Of a stretch of DNA of 49,498 nt, positions 25,230-33,357 are shown in pieces. Origin of the DNA: Candidatus Gallacutalibacter stercoravium (GTDB lineage Bacteria; Bacillota; Clostridia; Oscillospirales; Acutalibacteraceae); assembly GCA_018716975.1 (NCBI GenBank), contig DVJE01000046.1, positions 1-49,498 on the forward strand, in the 5' to 3' direction. The first letter of the stretch is position 1; each line of letters starts with the position of its first letter. The position numbers and the translations under genes were made by a program. The notes beneath the pieces are model-generated. The model was given only the letters and a program-made list of their open reading frames with translations, had not been told where the DNA came from and did no database searches.

Positions 25230-26132
25230 ATGCCTCTATCGGATTATCAACCGCTGCTTCCTCGCCGCGCCGTACAAATTGACGCGCTCTTTAGCCTGCA
25301 CTACTTTAAATATGTAAATAACTTTGCAGGCGTTGCCGAACGCCACAATTTTTGGGAAGCTGTTTATGTGGATGACGGTGAGGTAGAAATCTTGGCCGGT
25401 GAAAAAACACTTATGCTCCACAAAGGAGAGATGGTGTTTCATGCGCCCAACGAGCTGCATAACGTTTTTGCCCGCGGCTGCTTCGCCAGTGTGCTTATCT
25501 TTAGCTTTTCTTGTCACGGTCCCGATGTCAATCTACTGCAAGGCCGGATTTTTCCCGTCGGTCAAACGGAGCGGCGGCTGCTGGCCGCTTTATTTGAAGC
25601 CGGGGCTCATGCCTTTTGCGGCCCTTACGACTTGTTGGATCAAAAACAGTTGGCAAGAAATCCTCATGCGCCTTACGGCGCTGAACAGCTCTATGTCAAC
25701 CTGCTGGAAAACCTCCTTCTCGTTTTGCTGGGCAGTCTGCTTCCGCCAGCCGGGCTGCAACCGCCTGTGGCGCAGCCTCAGCTGGAGCCACAGGCGGATA
25801 AAGAGTTGGTTGCCGCGCTGCACCTTTTATTGGCCCAGCATGTGTATGGTAATTTATCACTTCGAGACATCTGCCGTGCAACCTCCTTTTCAAAAAGCTA
25901 TTTAGAAAAGCGGTTTAAACAACAAACCGGCCTGAGCGTTATGGCCTATTACCGGCGGCTTAAAACCGATGAGGCCAAGCGGTTGATAAGCCGCAACTGC
26001 TATACAGTGACCGAAATTTCAGAAAAACTGGGCTTTAGCTCCGTTCATTACTTCTCTCGGGTATTTAAGGCAAACACCGGTATGTCCCCCACCAGCTATG
26101 CCAAATCTGTGCTCAACCGCAGCTTATTGTAA
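25230..26132 (+). CDS. AraC-family transcriptional regulator
   Basis: Cupin-type sensing domain (residues about 20-110: HNFWEAVYVDDGEVEILAGE..., then LHKGEMVFHAPNELHNVF) plus a C-terminal double helix-turn-helix (about 200-300: LSLRDICRATSFSKSYLEKRFKQQTG, then EISEKLGFSSVHYFSRVFKANTGMSPTSYAK). Such proteins usually activate adjacent carbohydrate genes when bound to sugar. ATG 25230 is chosen for its AGAGAG upstream; the frame is open to TTG 25197. It is immediately upstream of the Gfo/Idh/MocA and GxGYxYP genes, its likely targets. Confidence 0.9.
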   Translation: MPLSDYQPLLPRRAVQIDALFSLHYFKYVNNFAGVAERHNFWEAVYVDDGEVEILAGEKTLMLHKGEMVFHAPNELHNVFARGCFASVLIFSFSCHGPDVNLLQGRIFPVGQTERRLLAALFEAGAHAFCGPYDLLDQKQLARNPHAPYGAEQLYVNLLENLLLVLLGSLLPPAGLQPPVAQPQLEPQADKELVAALHLLLAQHVYGNLSLRDICRATSFSKSYLEKRFKQQTGLSVMAYYRRLKTDEAKRLISRNCYTVTEISEKLGFSSVHYFSRVFKANTGMSPTSYAKSVLNRSLL

Positions 26133-26159
26133 GCCCGCAGCGAAATCAAAAGTGGCCGA

Positions 26160-26216
26160 TTTGACAAAAGGCTTCTACTTTTTGAACAATACAAAGATAC
26201 AAAAAAGCGGTATGAT
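26160..26216 (+). promoter_or_regulatory. Putative AraC-controlled promoter
   Basis: Two direct copies of TTTGA begin exactly 21 bases apart (26160 and 26181), two helical turns as expected for AraC half-sites. A TATGAT -10 box (26211-26216) without a good -35 follows, typical of an activator-dependent promoter. The target is the dehydrogenase starting at 26261. Confidence 0.45.
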
Positions 26217-26260
26217 GGCGTTGATGTTTTCGGTTAAATTACCTGTTAGGAGGGATTGAT

Positions 26261-27298
26261 TTGCAAACCATCCATACCAAATTGAAAATGGCGATTGTCG
26301 GCGCCGGGATTTGGGGCGCTAACCACGCCCGCATTTATCAGGCGCATCCCTTTGCCGACGTAGTGGCTGTATGCGATAGCAACTATGAAAAAGCGCAGGC
26401 TTTGGGCAGCCAGCTGGGCATTGAGCAAGTTTACGGCGATTACCACGAAATGCTTGCAAAAAGCGGCTGCGACGCGGTTGCTATCGTAACGCCCGACTTT
26501 GCACACGCAGATATTGCCGTAGCGGCGGCTGAGGCCAAAAAGCATCTGTTAATCGAAAAGCCCCTGGCCACCACACGAGAAGACGTTTTTCGCATTCTTG
26601 ACGCGGTGGAACGCAACCAGGTGCGCGCTATGGTGGATTTGCACAACCGGTGGAGCCCTCCCTTTCAGGCGGCACGCCAAGCGGTGGAGCGCGGCGATTT
26701 AGGCGAAGTGTACAGCGGATATTTCCGTTTAAACGATGTAAAATGGGTGGCCACCGATATGCTGCCGTGGGCTGCCAAATCCTCTATTTTATGGTTTTTG
26801 GGCAGCCACAGCCTCGATACACTGCGCTGGTTGTTTGGCGATGACGTAAAGCGGGTATATAGCGTAAGCCGTGCCGGGTTGTTGAAGGAGCAGGGCGTGG
26901 ATACCGTAGACGAATACCTAACCACGCTCGAGTTTAAAAACGGTGCTGTTGCGCAAATGGAAAACGGCTGGATCACCCCCAACGCCAACCCTTGTGTAAA
27001 CGATATTAAATGCAATTTGTTGGGCACCAAGGGCATGGTGAGCATTGATGCCAGCAACCACAACATGGTGCAGCTATACACCGATGACAAAGTGGTCGTG
27101 CCCGATGTGATTGTGCAAAACTCGGTTTTCGGCAAACCCAAGGGCTTTGCCTTTGAAAGCATACGCGGCTTTATCGATTGTTTGTTAGACGGCAGCGACT
27201 TTCCGGTGTCGGTATACGACGCCGCCAATACCACCTTGGCTATCTTGGCCATTATGGAATCCAGCAAAACCCGCATGCCGGTGGAAGTTCAATACTAA
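26261..27298 (+). CDS. Gfo/Idh/MocA-family oxidoreductase
   Basis: NAD(P)-dependent sugar or inositol dehydrogenase of unassigned substrate. The Rossmann motif is VGAGIWGANH (residues 13-22). The EKPLATT segment (about 102-108) carries the conserved catalytic-site lysine. HNRWSPPFQAA and the C-terminal beta-sheet domain complete the family outline. TTG 26261 lies 6 bases after AGGAGGG, a very strong site. It is the middle gene of an AraC / dehydrogenase / GxGYxYP set; a possible job is oxidising a sugar released by the downstream enzyme, which is inference. Confidence 0.92.
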   Translation: MQTIHTKLKMAIVGAGIWGANHARIYQAHPFADVVAVCDSNYEKAQALGSQLGIEQVYGDYHEMLAKSGCDAVAIVTPDFAHADIAVAAAEAKKHLLIEKPLATTREDVFRILDAVERNQVRAMVDLHNRWSPPFQAARQAVERGDLGEVYSGYFRLNDVKWVATDMLPWAAKSSILWFLGSHSLDTLRWLFGDDVKRVYSVSRAGLLKEQGVDTVDEYLTTLEFKNGAVAQMENGWITPNANPCVNDIKCNLLGTKGMVSIDASNHNMVQLYTDDKVVVPDVIVQNSVFGKPKGFAFESIRGFIDCLLDGSDFPVSVYDAANTTLAILAIMESSKTRMPVEVQY

Positions 27299-27376
27299 AC
27301 CTGCAGTTGCATATCAAAACGCTTGCTAATAACCCCGGCCGCGCCCGGGCAATGAAAGGATGGAGAATCAATCGAT

Positions 27377-29143
27377 ATGAAAAATACGCTTTATCAATTG
27401 GACGTGGAAAAAGTTTTATCGGTATGTAAAGAGGACACGGTGCTGCGCTATGATCTGCTCAAGCTTATTGTAGCCGTACAGGGGCAGGTAAACCGGGAGG
27501 AACCGGAGTTATACTTAATGTGGCAAGAAAGCGACGCTTTCTGGTTGGAATATATGATGCGGGAGGGCAAGTTTCTGCACGGCGTGCAATTGCAACCCAT
27601 CGAGGACGTGGATCGCTTCTTTGAAGTATATGGCGGCTTTATTCACGACTGCGGTTTGGCTCTTTGGGATTACCAAGTGCCCGCCACCATGAACGTGGCC
27701 ACAACGGCTTCCGGCGTAGACGGTGTGCTCCCCGTGCGCTTCGACGAGCGGGAAGAAAGCATTTTGCAGTTGATACGCCGTAAAACCGGCGCACCGGTGC
27801 GCTTAAACCTGGTTAATAAATTTACGGGCAAAGGCGAAATTCCCGATATTGGCAGGCCTTCATCTGGTTCGGCTAAGTGCGACGCCTATCTGTGGGCTTT
27901 GGATCAGTATTTGGATCGCACCAATCCCAAGCTGCTGTTTTACACATTAGACGCCTGCAGTTGGGATGATAGCAAGCCCTACTACCCCGATTTGGGCAAT
28001 GCCTTTGTGCCCAACCACGACTATGCCATTGCCAAACGCGCCTTTGTGTTCGATCTCTCCTCTTATGGCGACGAGCTGCCCTGCGATGACCCTGATCAAC
28101 CGCTGGGCACGGATCTGAATACCATGAAGGAGATTTTAAAGCGCCAGTATGACCGAACCTTTGGCAAAGAAATGATAACGGTGTGCGGCTTTAACCCCTG
28201 GCAGCAAAAATACACCACTCATTTAAATAAAGGCAAGCATGACGGCGTGCCCGCCGAATGGCAGTTTACCGAGGTAATTTCCGCCTATAACTGCGTTAAG
28301 GATGCCGACGCTTACGGCATGTGCGGTTTGGCCAATGCTTCGGTGTTCAGCCATTATCCGCTGAAAAAGAAATATACCAACCGCAAGCCCAAACCAGGCC
28401 AGGTTTACGATCCCAACAAAACTTATATCTTGTTTTATGTAGGCGATTATGACGCCGCCGCATGGACCTGCCGGATGATTCCCAAATGGTATCAAGATGA
28501 AAACTTGGGTAAAAATCCGTTGATGTGGTGCTTCAACCCCAATCTGTCGGATCGCATCCCCCAAGCGTTTGATTTTATTTACGAAAACTATACCGACAAC
28601 GATTTCTTTGAAGCGGGCGACTCTGGAGCGGGCTACAACAATCCCCGGCTGCTATATCCCCCACGCGTGCACTCTGATCTGCCTTCTGGCGCAGAAACCT
28701 ACGTTAAGCACAACCAATACTACTTTGACAAATTCGATATGCATATCATCGGATTTATCATCAACGGCTATTATCTGACCGATAAGCAGCAAATGCGGGA
28801 TATTGCTCGTTTTGCCACCGAAGGTGCGGGGCACAACGGCTACGGCGACCCCACAAAAATCGTAGATGGCGCCGTGTTCATGCCCCATACTTGGGATATG
28901 GCCCAGGGCCACGAGCAAAAATCCGCCGACGAATTGGCGCAGATTGCTCTGAAACATATCGACGAATGCCCAAAGAACAAAAAATTCCACCTGTTCCGCA
29001 CCATACTCATCTCCCCCACCTTCCACGATGAATTGGTGCAAGCGTTGCGGCGTGCCCGGCCAGAAGCGAACTTTGAGCTAGTGGATCCGCACACCTTCTT
29101 CCGTTTTGCCAAAGAGGCCAAAGAAAAAGGGCTAACCTATTAA
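27377..29143 (+). CDS. GxGYxYP-domain putative glycoside hydrolase
   Basis: Residue blocks match the GxGYxYP family (N- and C-terminal domains), whose members occur in polysaccharide loci and are presumed glycoside hydrolases. Landmarks are AIAKRAFVFDLSSYGDELPCDDP with QPLGTDL, GKHDGVPAEWQFTEVISAYN, YILFYVGDYDAAAWTCRMIP, and GDSGAGYNNPRLLYPP. The last is the signature, with Asn in place of the second Tyr, a variant I associate with this family. There is no signal peptide, so it appears cytoplasmic. 588 residues. It is the last gene of the AraC island, with a bidirectional terminator after it. No reaction has been assigned. Confidence 0.82.
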   Translation: MKNTLYQLDVEKVLSVCKEDTVLRYDLLKLIVAVQGQVNREEPELYLMWQESDAFWLEYMMREGKFLHGVQLQPIEDVDRFFEVYGGFIHDCGLALWDYQVPATMNVATTASGVDGVLPVRFDEREESILQLIRRKTGAPVRLNLVNKFTGKGEIPDIGRPSSGSAKCDAYLWALDQYLDRTNPKLLFYTLDACSWDDSKPYYPDLGNAFVPNHDYAIAKRAFVFDLSSYGDELPCDDPDQPLGTDLNTMKEILKRQYDRTFGKEMITVCGFNPWQQKYTTHLNKGKHDGVPAEWQFTEVISAYNCVKDADAYGMCGLANASVFSHYPLKKKYTNRKPKPGQVYDPNKTYILFYVGDYDAAAWTCRMIPKWYQDENLGKNPLMWCFNPNLSDRIPQAFDFIYENYTDNDFFEAGDSGAGYNNPRLLYPPRVHSDLPSGAETYVKHNQYYFDKFDMHIIGFIINGYYLTDKQQMRDIARFATEGAGHNGYGDPTKIVDGAVFMPHTWDMAQGHEQKSADELAQIALKHIDECPKNKKFHLFRTILISPTFHDELVQALRRARPEANFELVDPHTFFRFAKEAKEKGLTY

Positions 29144-29255
29144 GCGCAACTTTACACCCTTGATACGCCGTCTTAAGGCGCGCCGCAGCGGGAACCGAGT
29201 ATGAGAAAGCTGCGCAACAATCATATTGGCCCTCTGTACACCCGCTTACCAACAA

Positions 29256-29301
29256 CAAAAAGGGACGAAAGCACTTACTCGATGGCTTTCGTCCCTTTTT
29301 T
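29256..29301. terminator. Bidirectional terminator between GxGYxYP gene and mltG
   Basis: Stem GGGACGAAAGC / GCTTTCGTCCC flanked by A5 on the left and T6 on the right, between two convergent genes, so it can serve both. Confidence 0.88.
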
Positions 29302-29318
29302 CACGCTTGCAGAACGTT

Positions 29319-30293
29319 TTATTGGTACTGCACTCCATATTGCTCCATGGCTGCGGTGTGTTCTTCTAATGTGGTGGAATAATGGTTTTGGTTGTCGTTG
29401 CCAAAAAAGAAATACAAATAATCTGTATCCGCTGGGTTCATAGCCGCTGCAATGGCCGCCGCCCCAGGGCAACAAATGGGCCCCGCAGGTAAACCTGCAC
29501 ATTTATAGGTATTGTAAAGCGCTGCATATGGGCTCTGATCCGCTACCAGCGGGTTACCCGTAATATAATCGTTTACATATTCCCGGGTGGGATCGGCTTC
29601 TAGCTTCCATCCCTGTTCCAACCGGTTGTAAAAAACCGAAGCCACCTTGGCCATCTCTTCGCTGCTACGCGCTTCCCGCTCCACAATAGATGCAATAATG
29701 AGCGTTTCATCGCTGGGCATGCCGGATTTTGCAGCGTAATTGTTGAGCATTTTGCGCAACACATCCACCGGATCATCGTTGGTATAAAACTCATAGGTGT
29801 CGGGGAATAAATATCCCTCCATCTTAAAGCAACGGTTGGAATCCTCCGGTACGGTAAAGGATTGCACGGTATACGATTGGGCCGCCTGATAAAACTCCTC
29901 CGCCGTGCATACACCGGCCTCTTCCAACGTTTGGGCTATCTGCATAAAGGTATACCCCTCGGGGATTGTCACGGTAACGATCTCTTGCACAGGTTGCGAA
30001 ACCACCTGAGGCGAACTGGAAGACTGCGCCGTAGTCTCGCTTTGCGCAGACGAAGTATCCTGCGTGGGCGTTTCAGAAACCTGGCTTTCACCGCCTGCAG
30101 CAGAGCTTGTGCCGGCTTCTGATGGCGTTGAAGATTCCTCCTCCTCATGAGAAGAAGCCTCCGACTGCAAATGGGAGGAAACACTCTCTACCCCGCTGGA
30201 TTCCACTTGGCTCTGGCCGCCACCTGAACAGCCGCTTAAACCTGTTAAAAGCAAACCTACCGCAAGCAGCAGGCTCACGATGCGTTTTGACAT
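29319..30293 (-). CDS. mltG: Endolytic murein transglycosylase MltG, lipoprotein form
   Basis: Cuts nascent glycan strands to release them from the membrane. The YceG core is complete: MEGYLFPDTYEFY, IIASIVERE with the catalytic-region glutamate, ASVFYNRLEQGWKLEADPT, YNTYKCAGLPAGPICCPG and HYSTTLEEH. Unlike the usual single-membrane-span form, the N-terminus ends in L-S-G-Cys22, a lipobox, followed by about 80 Ser/Glu/Thr-rich residues, so it is predicted to be lipid-anchored outside. 324 residues. It is followed by a strong terminator. Confidence 0.93.
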   Translation of the reverse strand: MSKRIVSLLLAVGLLLTGLSGCSGGGQSQVESSGVESVSSHLQSEASSHEEEESSTPSEAGTSSAAGGESQVSETPTQDTSSAQSETTAQSSSSPQVVSQPVQEIVTVTIPEGYTFMQIAQTLEEAGVCTAEEFYQAAQSYTVQSFTVPEDSNRCFKMEGYLFPDTYEFYTNDDPVDVLRKMLNNYAAKSGMPSDETLIIASIVEREARSSEEMAKVASVFYNRLEQGWKLEADPTREYVNDYITGNPLVADQSPYAALYNTYKCAGLPAGPICCPGAAAIAAAMNPADTDYLYFFFGNDNQNHYSTTLEEHTAAMEQYGVQYQ

Positions 30294-30384
30294 ATGCGGT
30301 CATCCTTCCTATTACGTAAAGCAAAAATCAAACTAAAATTAATGTAAGGGGGTAATTTCTTATCCAGCGGGTTTTTACAAAATT

Positions 30385-30978
30385 CTACTCTAATTTACTA
30401 TAAAGATCAAGTCTTGCATCATCAGGCGGCTGGCCACCCTCGCGGCAGCTATAGAGTGCCGGTTGTTGCCCCGACAAGATATCGATGGCATACTCCAACT
30501 GAAACAGCCACCCATGCAATGAATCGTCGGTTAAAATAACCGGCATACGGTGGTGGACGCCTGCTACCGTGTCATTGGCCTTTGTGGTGATTACCACAAA
30601 ACGCCTTTCCCCTTCAAAGTCATCGAACAGCCCGGCCAGGTAAAATAGGCCCTGCATTGGCAGAAGAAAGCGGTATTTCTCTTTTTGCACATTCCACTCG
30701 TAAAAACTGGTTGCCGGCAGTGCGCAGCGGCGCATATATAAACTATTGCGAAACATCGCTTTCTCTTCTAATGTTTCTGCGCGCGCATTAATGAGCAAGC
30801 CCTTCCCATTGGGGCTAGGATAGCCCCATCTAGCTTGGGCCGTTACTATTTCATCTCGATTTGCATAAAGAATGGGAGCAACGTCGTTGGGAAGCACATC
30901 TCCCCAATGGTTAAAACCTACCTTTTGCAGGCATTGCGCTATGTGCTGCGTTTGTAGCAATTGATATCTGCCGCACAT
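30385..30978 (-). CDS. SOS response-associated peptidase (SRAP/YedK-HMCES)
   Basis: Forms a covalent DNA-protein crosslink with abasic sites in single-stranded DNA. The invariant MCGRY start (Cys2 is the nucleophile once Met is removed), NARAETLEEKAMFR, CALPATSFYEW (catalytic Glu region) and VHHRMPVIL are all present. 197 residues, near the short end of the family. It stands alone between mltG and the lysozyme gene; no LexA box is obvious nearby. Confidence 0.93.
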   Translation of the reverse strand: MCGRYQLLQTQHIAQCLQKVGFNHWGDVLPNDVAPILYANRDEIVTAQARWGYPSPNGKGLLINARAETLEEKAMFRNSLYMRRCALPATSFYEWNVQKEKYRFLLPMQGLFYLAGLFDDFEGERRFVVITTKANDTVAGVHHRMPVILTDDSLHGWLFQLEYAIDILSGQQPALYSCREGGQPPDDARLDLYSKLE

Positions 30979-31057
30979 CGTTCGTTTTCCTTTCTGCTGC
31001 TTTCTACTCTATTCCTCGGGAAATGAAAAGCACGAAAAAAGCTATGGGATAACAAAT

Positions 31058-31091
31058 GGCCCGCACCTCTAAAACAAGAGGCTTGCGGGCC
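31058..31091. terminator. Hairpin downstream of the lysozyme gene
   Basis: GGCCCGCACCTCT / AGAGGCTTGCGGGCC with small internal mismatches and a 6-base loop. It lies after the lysozyme stop on the minus strand, but the T run is weak, so termination is probable rather than certain. Confidence 0.5.
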
Positions 31092-31118
31092 GCTTACGTA
31101 TGCTTTTACCAATGCAAA

Positions 31119-33191
31119 TCATACCTGGCTTTGCAGGCAATCCGGCAAAGGATAAGAGGGGTGATTGTGGCTGGAAAGCTGCCATTCCCGGTTATATTCG
31201 TTATCAAAAAAGATTTCTAGCTCGTCCAACCGGCGCACATAAAGGGCCAGAAGGCAACTGCCGCCCGCTTTATGCCACTGCGTCATCTCGTTATATAGCT
31301 CATTGCGGGAAATATAGGCCAAGTCTCTTTGTCCGCTGCTCCCCGCTTGCAAGGACAAATATTCTGCGCTGCAATAACCGGTAATGCCTCCATACTGCAC
31401 ATGATACCAACCCGATCCGTATTTCTGGCCGCCATCCAGTATAACCACCTGCGTGCCTTCATACACAAGGCCGATAATGTTGCCGGCGGTGGAATAGGTG
31501 TCGCGCACATTCAGCGCATCGGCGGTTACTATCGCGGTAAGCGTTCCTGAAGACGACGGCGCATAAGCACCCAGCAGCTTCGTGCGCACGCCGGAACTGT
31601 TAGTCCAACCGGTTCCCACATTGTAAGAAAAGCTTACCAGCGCGTCGAACTGCTGCTGATTAAATTTAATATGATTCCCCACCAAAAACTGATTGACCGT
31701 TTGGGTATAAGAGCCGTTGTTCACCGTTTGCACAAACTGCGCCATACACTCCCGATCGGTCATGTTGTTGTAATATTGTTCGCCGTTGGTTATCAGCTTG
31801 CCGTAACCAACGGTAGGAACGTTGCCGGCAAAAATATCGGCATAGGTGTAATTTCGCTTGCCTTCGCATGTGCCGATAAATTCCAGGCCTTTGTCGCTAA
31901 TTCTGCGCTGGGCAGCCACTGTTGTGGTTAAATCGGACGAAGCGGCCACATAAATACTGGTGCTGCCATTGGGGCAGGTGGACCAGACGCCGCTTTTTTG
32001 TGAGTACGCCTTTACATCAAAGGTTCCTGCTGAATTTAGCGTTATTTTTCCTGTCCACACATATGTGTTGCCGTCGGCTACAGGTGAAGAAGCATTTACA
32101 GTTTTTACCTCGCCGCCCACCGTTACCTCAAATTTTACCGCTGTTCGGGTTTGATCGGTGATGGCAATTAAGCTCACCTCGCCGCCCTGGTATGCGCAAT
32201 TGGGTGTAGTATAGGCCGAACGGATTGCCTCGCCCTCCACCACGGCCACTATGCGGGTTCCTGCGCTGGAAGTAACCATTACTTTACCGGTGGCTACGCC
32301 TGTAATGAAGCCGCCGGGGGCATCCACCAAGTCCTGTTGGCTGCTGGAGGTGGGAAGCTGCCCGGTGACCGACGCGATAGCCGGATTGCTGGAAGACCAG
32401 TTTTTCTCCCCTTCTATGTAGATCGTTTTACCCAACGGAAGGATAATATCGGCATCGCTGGTGTCTATCGTGTCGTCTTTGGTGGTAACAAAGGCCTTGC
32501 TGATATATCCCGTTGTTCCATCATCCAGCCTAACCTGAACCCATGCTTCATCCCCGTCGTATAGCACCGTTAGTTCTCTGCCAACACCCACAAACGCTAC
32601 AGCCGCATAATAGCTGCCTGCGCCCACCCGTATTGCAGCTTGGGTGGTGGTAATTAAGGTTTCGGTTCCCGATGAAGCAGGCGGATCCTCCGGCGTGATC
32701 GTCAACGCCGACTTGTTGCAATACCCATAGGTGCCGTCGCTTAACCGCACCCGAGCCCATAGCGCGTTGGTATTGTCTACCACATCCACCTGAGCGCCTG
32801 TTTCTAGTGCGCTGGTAATGGCATACTCTGTGCCTGGCCCCTGCCGCACGTTGACATAAGTGTTGGCTACAGCCGTAGCATATTGCGACAGCGCCGAGGT
32901 CACCAGACAATCGGCGCGGCAATACCCTGTTTTACCGCTGGGCAGTTGCACCCGGCTCCAACCGGACGCCCCATTCTCCAGCACAGTAACTTGGGTTCCC
33001 TGAGGGAGCTCCCCCAACAGCACCGTGTCGTTACCGGGGCCGGCACGCAAGTCGGTATCCGCAGCCACTATGGCAGATGACGCGGCAACAGCCGTCATGG
33101 GCAGCGCCGTTACGCCAACCGCCGCAGCGCAAATCAGCGATAGCACACAAAAAAGCACGCGGCGCATCCGTCTGAGCCCCCGTTTGAGCAT
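31119..33191 (-). CDS. Secreted GH24 lysozyme with SH3b and Ig-like modules
   Basis: A 690-residue exported cell-wall enzyme. In order: a signal peptide (to about residue 37, ALPMTAVAA), three SH3b modules (about 38-97, 105-165, 177-235), a BIG2-type Ig-like domain (about 243-325: NWSSSNPAIASVTG, FITGVATGKVMVTS), a further beta-rich domain, a GH24 lysozyme domain (about 430-550, catalytic Glu443 in TCEGKRNYTYAD, then VPTVGYGKLITNGE), and a fourth SH3b (about 553-615). The terminal 60 residues are unassigned. ATG 33191 has GGAG 6 bases upstream. It could act in wall remodelling, lysis of competitors or as a phage-derived endolysin; no phage genes surround it. Confidence 0.9.
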   Translation of the reverse strand: MLKRGLRRMRRVLFCVLSLICAAAVGVTALPMTAVAASSAIVAADTDLRAGPGNDTVLLGELPQGTQVTVLENGASGWSRVQLPSGKTGYCRADCLVTSALSQYATAVANTYVNVRQGPGTEYAITSALETGAQVDVVDNTNALWARVRLSDGTYGYCNKSALTITPEDPPASSGTETLITTTQAAIRVGAGSYYAAVAFVGVGRELTVLYDGDEAWVQVRLDDGTTGYISKAFVTTKDDTIDTSDADIILPLGKTIYIEGEKNWSSSNPAIASVTGQLPTSSSQQDLVDAPGGFITGVATGKVMVTSSAGTRIVAVVEGEAIRSAYTTPNCAYQGGEVSLIAITDQTRTAVKFEVTVGGEVKTVNASSPVADGNTYVWTGKITLNSAGTFDVKAYSQKSGVWSTCPNGSTSIYVAASSDLTTTVAAQRRISDKGLEFIGTCEGKRNYTYADIFAGNVPTVGYGKLITNGEQYYNNMTDRECMAQFVQTVNNGSYTQTVNQFLVGNHIKFNQQQFDALVSFSYNVGTGWTNSSGVRTKLLGAYAPSSSGTLTAIVTADALNVRDTYSTAGNIIGLVYEGTQVVILDGGQKYGSGWYHVQYGGITGYCSAEYLSLQAGSSGQRDLAYISRNELYNEMTQWHKAGGSCLLALYVRRLDELEIFFDNEYNREWQLSSHNHPSYPLPDCLQSQV

Positions 33192-33292
33192 TTCTTCTCC
33201 ATCCTTTCCCACCTGCCAGCTAAGCCAACTTGTTTCGTTTTAATTGCGTGATACCGGCAAAATCCGTCTAAAAGGTCGAATTTACAAATTTT

Positions 33293-33336
33293 ATTATAAA
33301 AGAAACATACCGGGGAATCAAGAGGCGATTCCCCGG
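33293..33336 (-). promoter_or_regulatory. Lysozyme promoter overlapping the helicase terminator
   Basis: Minus-strand hairpin CCGGGGAATC / GATTCCCCGG (33310-33336) follows the helicase stop. The -35 TTGATT (33316-33321) lies in its loop and 3' arm, and after 17 bases a consensus TATAAT (33293-33298) follows. One short segment seems to end one transcript and start the next. Confidence 0.6.
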
Positions 33337-33357
33337 CACTGGCAAACCGGTAAAGGC

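Noticed and set aside
31119-33191. Lysozyme as part of a prophage lysis cassette
   Set aside because: No holin, tail, capsid or integrase genes lie nearby, and the many SH3b and Ig-like modules with a signal peptide suit a secreted wall enzyme.
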